Below the pieces are notes generated by a model. It searched no databases. It was not told the DNA's origin and saw only the letters and a list, made by a program, of their open reading frames with translations. Source: Chloroflexota bacterium (GTDB lineage: Bacteria; Chloroflexota; UBA6077). From it: a stretch of 7,059 nucleotides of DNA. The stretch's first letter is position 1. Every line of letters starts with the position of its first letter. Where the stretch lies: positions 1 through 7,059 of the forward strand of contig JAJZRD010000201.1 in NCBI GenBank assembly GCA_021845945.1. The letters are read 5' to 3'. The position numbers and the translations under genes were made by a program. Shown here piece after piece: positions 5,976-7,059 of this stretch.

Positions 5976-5988
5976 GCCCCTTTCTCAA
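5960..5988 (-). promoter_or_regulatory. Sigma70-type promoter of the kinase operon
   Basis: On the minus strand TTGAGA (5988-5983, 5 of 6 to TTGACA) is followed by exactly 17 nt and TAGAAT (5965-5960, 5 of 6 to TATAAT). Transcription would start near 5953, leaving a leader of about 139 nt before the kinase ATG. This is the strongest promoter match I found in the window. The -10 and spacer are covered by the palindrome 5956-5975. Confidence 0.62.
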
Positions 5989-6038
5989 TGGATCGAGAGG
6001 CGCTGGGTGGCCGTCAAGCCTTGGTGCGTCGCCCCAAC

Positions 6039-6061
6039 GCCTGGCCATGAATGGACCAGGC
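6039..6061. repeat. Compact imperfect inverted repeat
   Basis: GCCTGG (6039-6044) pairs with CCAGGC (6056-6061) and CCAT (6045-6048) with ATGG (6051-6054), with one extra A (6055) and a 2-nt centre. It lies upstream of the kinase promoter and downstream of the hydrolase gene. It may be a regulatory dyad or part of the hydrolase 3' end; no role is evident. Confidence 0.35.
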
Positions 6062-6134
6062 TGAGTCGTGTCCCCTGGCCTCCCTGGAAACGTGACGGTA
6101 ACCTTGATGCTCCCCTGATTCGAGCCCGGTAGAC

Positions 6135-6158
6135 GACCGAGGGGAGAACCTCGCGGTC
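6135..6158 (-). terminator. Hairpin downstream of the beta-lactamase-like gene
   Basis: GACCGAGG (6135-6142) pairs with CCTCG (6149-6153) and GGTC (6155-6158), with C6154 bulged and a 6-nt loop. It lies 30 nt after the hydrolase stop codon. A shorter 6-bp hairpin (GGCAGC 6166-6171 with GCTGCC 6182-6187) abuts that stop codon. Neither has a T-run, so factor-independent termination is only possible. The remainder of 5989-6134 holds no gene I can support. Confidence 0.35.
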
Positions 6159-6187
6159 CGCCCCCGGCAGCGATTTCCGCGGCTGCC

Positions 6188-7059
6188 CTACGGCGTGGGA
6201 CTGCCCATCACCGCTGAGAAGATGCGCGCGGAGGCGTCGCCGATGGCCTCCTGCGCAGCGCTGTCGTCCCTCTGGTCGTGAAGGAAGATCGACAACAGGT
6301 AGGCGTGGCCCCCGCTCTGGATGATCCCGGCGTCGTTGTGGACCCCCACCAGGTTTCCGCTGATGTGGGCGATGTCGGGCCTGGGACTGAGGCGCGTCCC
6401 CAGGGAGTCCAGGGCCGGCCCCGTCTGCTGTCCGCGCAATCGGAGGATGCGCATCATCTCGGCGCTGGTGGAGGGACTTATCAGCTGCCCCAGGTAGATC
6501 CTGCGCAGCATCTCCGCCAGGTCTCGGGCGCTGGTCATGTTCTCCAGGCCCCGCCTCTGGGCCTCGACGTCCATCAGCCTGCGGGCAAAGCGGGTGCTGG
6601 GGAAGCCCAGCTGCTGCATGGTGGAGTTCACGTTCTCCATGCCGGCGACGTCCAGCAGCAGGTTTGCCCCGACGTTGTCGCTGTAGGTGATGGTGGTCTC
6701 CAGGACCTGCTGGGTCGTCAGGGTACGCCCGACCTGCCCCTGGAGGATCCCCGTGCCGCCCACCACCATGTCGTCGGTGATCGTGTGCTGCTGGGTGAGG
6801 GAGATCCGTCCCTGCTCGGCCTGGCGGAGAACCTCGATCATCAACGGCAGCTTGATGGTGCTGGCCGAGGGGACCTGGGCCGTGGCGTTCATCTCCGCCT
6901 TTCCAGGACCCGTGAGGTTCCAGAAGACCGCCGAGGCCCCGGATGGCAGACCCTGGAAGATCCCCATCACGGCCTGGTCCAGGGCCGGGTCCTGGGTCAC
7001 CGGGGCCGGCGAGGGGATGGGGGTGGGCGGGATGGCTGTCGGAGAGCGTGACGGCGTGG
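6188..7059 (-). CDS. Secreted class A beta-lactamase-like serine hydrolase, 5' truncated
   Basis: The frame is open to the right edge, so the N-terminus is missing. The GTG at 7000 is internal: upstream codons encode a Pro/Thr/Ser/Ala-rich linker (PPTPIPSPAP) typical of exported proteins or lipoproteins after their signal. Counting from that codon, SxxK is STIK (47-50; S47 nucleophile, K50), SDN is at 107-109 (TYSDN), and the RLMDVE segment (141-146) puts E146 about where class A Glu166 lies. The third motif is changed: HISGNLVGVHNDAG (212-225) has Ile213 where KTG has its lysine, and Ser214 for Thr. The fold therefore matches the Beta-lactamase2 group of extracellular serine hydrolases and penicillin-binding relatives, but loss of the KTG lysine and of the Asn170 equivalent argues against efficient beta-lactam hydrolysis. 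A modified beta-lactamase or a cell-wall peptide hydrolase are both possible. It is on the same strand as the kinase but separated by the kinase promoter. Confidence 0.85.
   Translation of the reverse strand, partial: TPSRSPTAIPPTPIPSPAPVTQDPALDQAVMGIFQGLPSGASAVFWNLTGPGKAEMNATAQVPSASTIKLPLMIEVLRQAEQGRISLTQQHTITDDMVVGGTGILQGQVGRTLTTQQVLETTITYSDNVGANLLLDVAGMENVNSTMQQLGFPSTRFARRLMDVEAQRRGLENMTSARDLAEMLRRIYLGQLISPSTSAEMMRILRLRGQQTGPALDSLGTRLSPRPDIAHISGNLVGVHNDAGIIQSGGHAYLLSIFLHDQRDDSAAQEAIGDASARIFSAVMGSPTP

Noticed and set aside
3757..6132. 791-codon open frame on the plus strand antisense to the kinase gene
   Set aside because: Its translation is Gly/Pro/Gln/His/Leu-rich with no recognisable domain and lies opposite a kinase gene with every motif intact. 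It is a by-product of GC-rich codon use in the opposite frame.
6998..7000. GTG as the start of the beta-lactamase-like protein
   Set aside because: The frame continues upstream as a Pro/Thr/Ser-rich linker to the window edge, so this codon is an internal Val.
6278..7051. 257-codon plus-strand frame opposite the beta-lactamase-like gene
   Set aside because: Composition is that of an antisense shadow, and the minus-strand product shows SxxK and SDN at proper spacing.
6188..7059. Antibiotic resistance gene
   Set aside because: The protein is only class A-like, lacks the KTG lysine, and related secreted hydrolases are common in environmental bacteria without resistance roles.

Overview
The window is GC-rich bacterial DNA with dense coding and no tRNA, rRNA, CRISPR array or transposase. 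The gene set suggests a member of the Chloroflexota or a related deep-branching, partly anaerobic lineage. It includes a YkcA/YkcB-type GT39 membrane protein with a Gly-rich tail, a Tat-exported split-Soret-like cytochrome, a two-component kinase with a CxxCH motif in its sensor domain, and a secreted serine hydrolase behind a Pro/Thr/Ser-rich linker. The lineage is inferred from recalled gene families, not from a marker gene.

Left part, plus strand (1-1496): the C-terminal part of a GT39-type membrane glycosyltransferase, then a GtrA-family four-helix membrane protein. Both fit lipid-linked sugar transfer at the cell envelope. Between them lie two inverted copies of a 25-nt REP-like repeat whose stems differ by compensatory base changes.

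Middle, minus strand (1602-5988): a redox-signalling cluster, read right to left. It opens with a good sigma70-type promoter (TTGAGA-N17-TAGAAT) carrying a palindrome between and over the -35/-10 elements. Next come a membrane histidine kinase whose extracellular Cache-like domain contains CHACH (a possible covalent heme c site), a NarL-type response regulator, a 300-nt gap with a TTGTG-N8-CACAA palindrome (Rex- or CRP/FNR-like), a degenerate stand-alone receiver, and a split-Soret-like cytochrome c overlapping the receiver gene by 44 nt. A long imperfect hairpin separates the cytochrome gene from the convergent gtrA-family gene. My reading is that the kinase senses redox state through heme on the outer face of the membrane, and that its regulators may control the cytochrome and the cluster itself.

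Right end, minus strand (6188-7059): a 5'-truncated class A beta-lactamase-like secreted serine hydrolase. It keeps SxxK and SDN, but the KTG motif is changed to ISG. The non-coding stretch 5815-6187 holds the leader, promoter and operator-like sites of the kinase operon plus hairpins downstream of the hydrolase.
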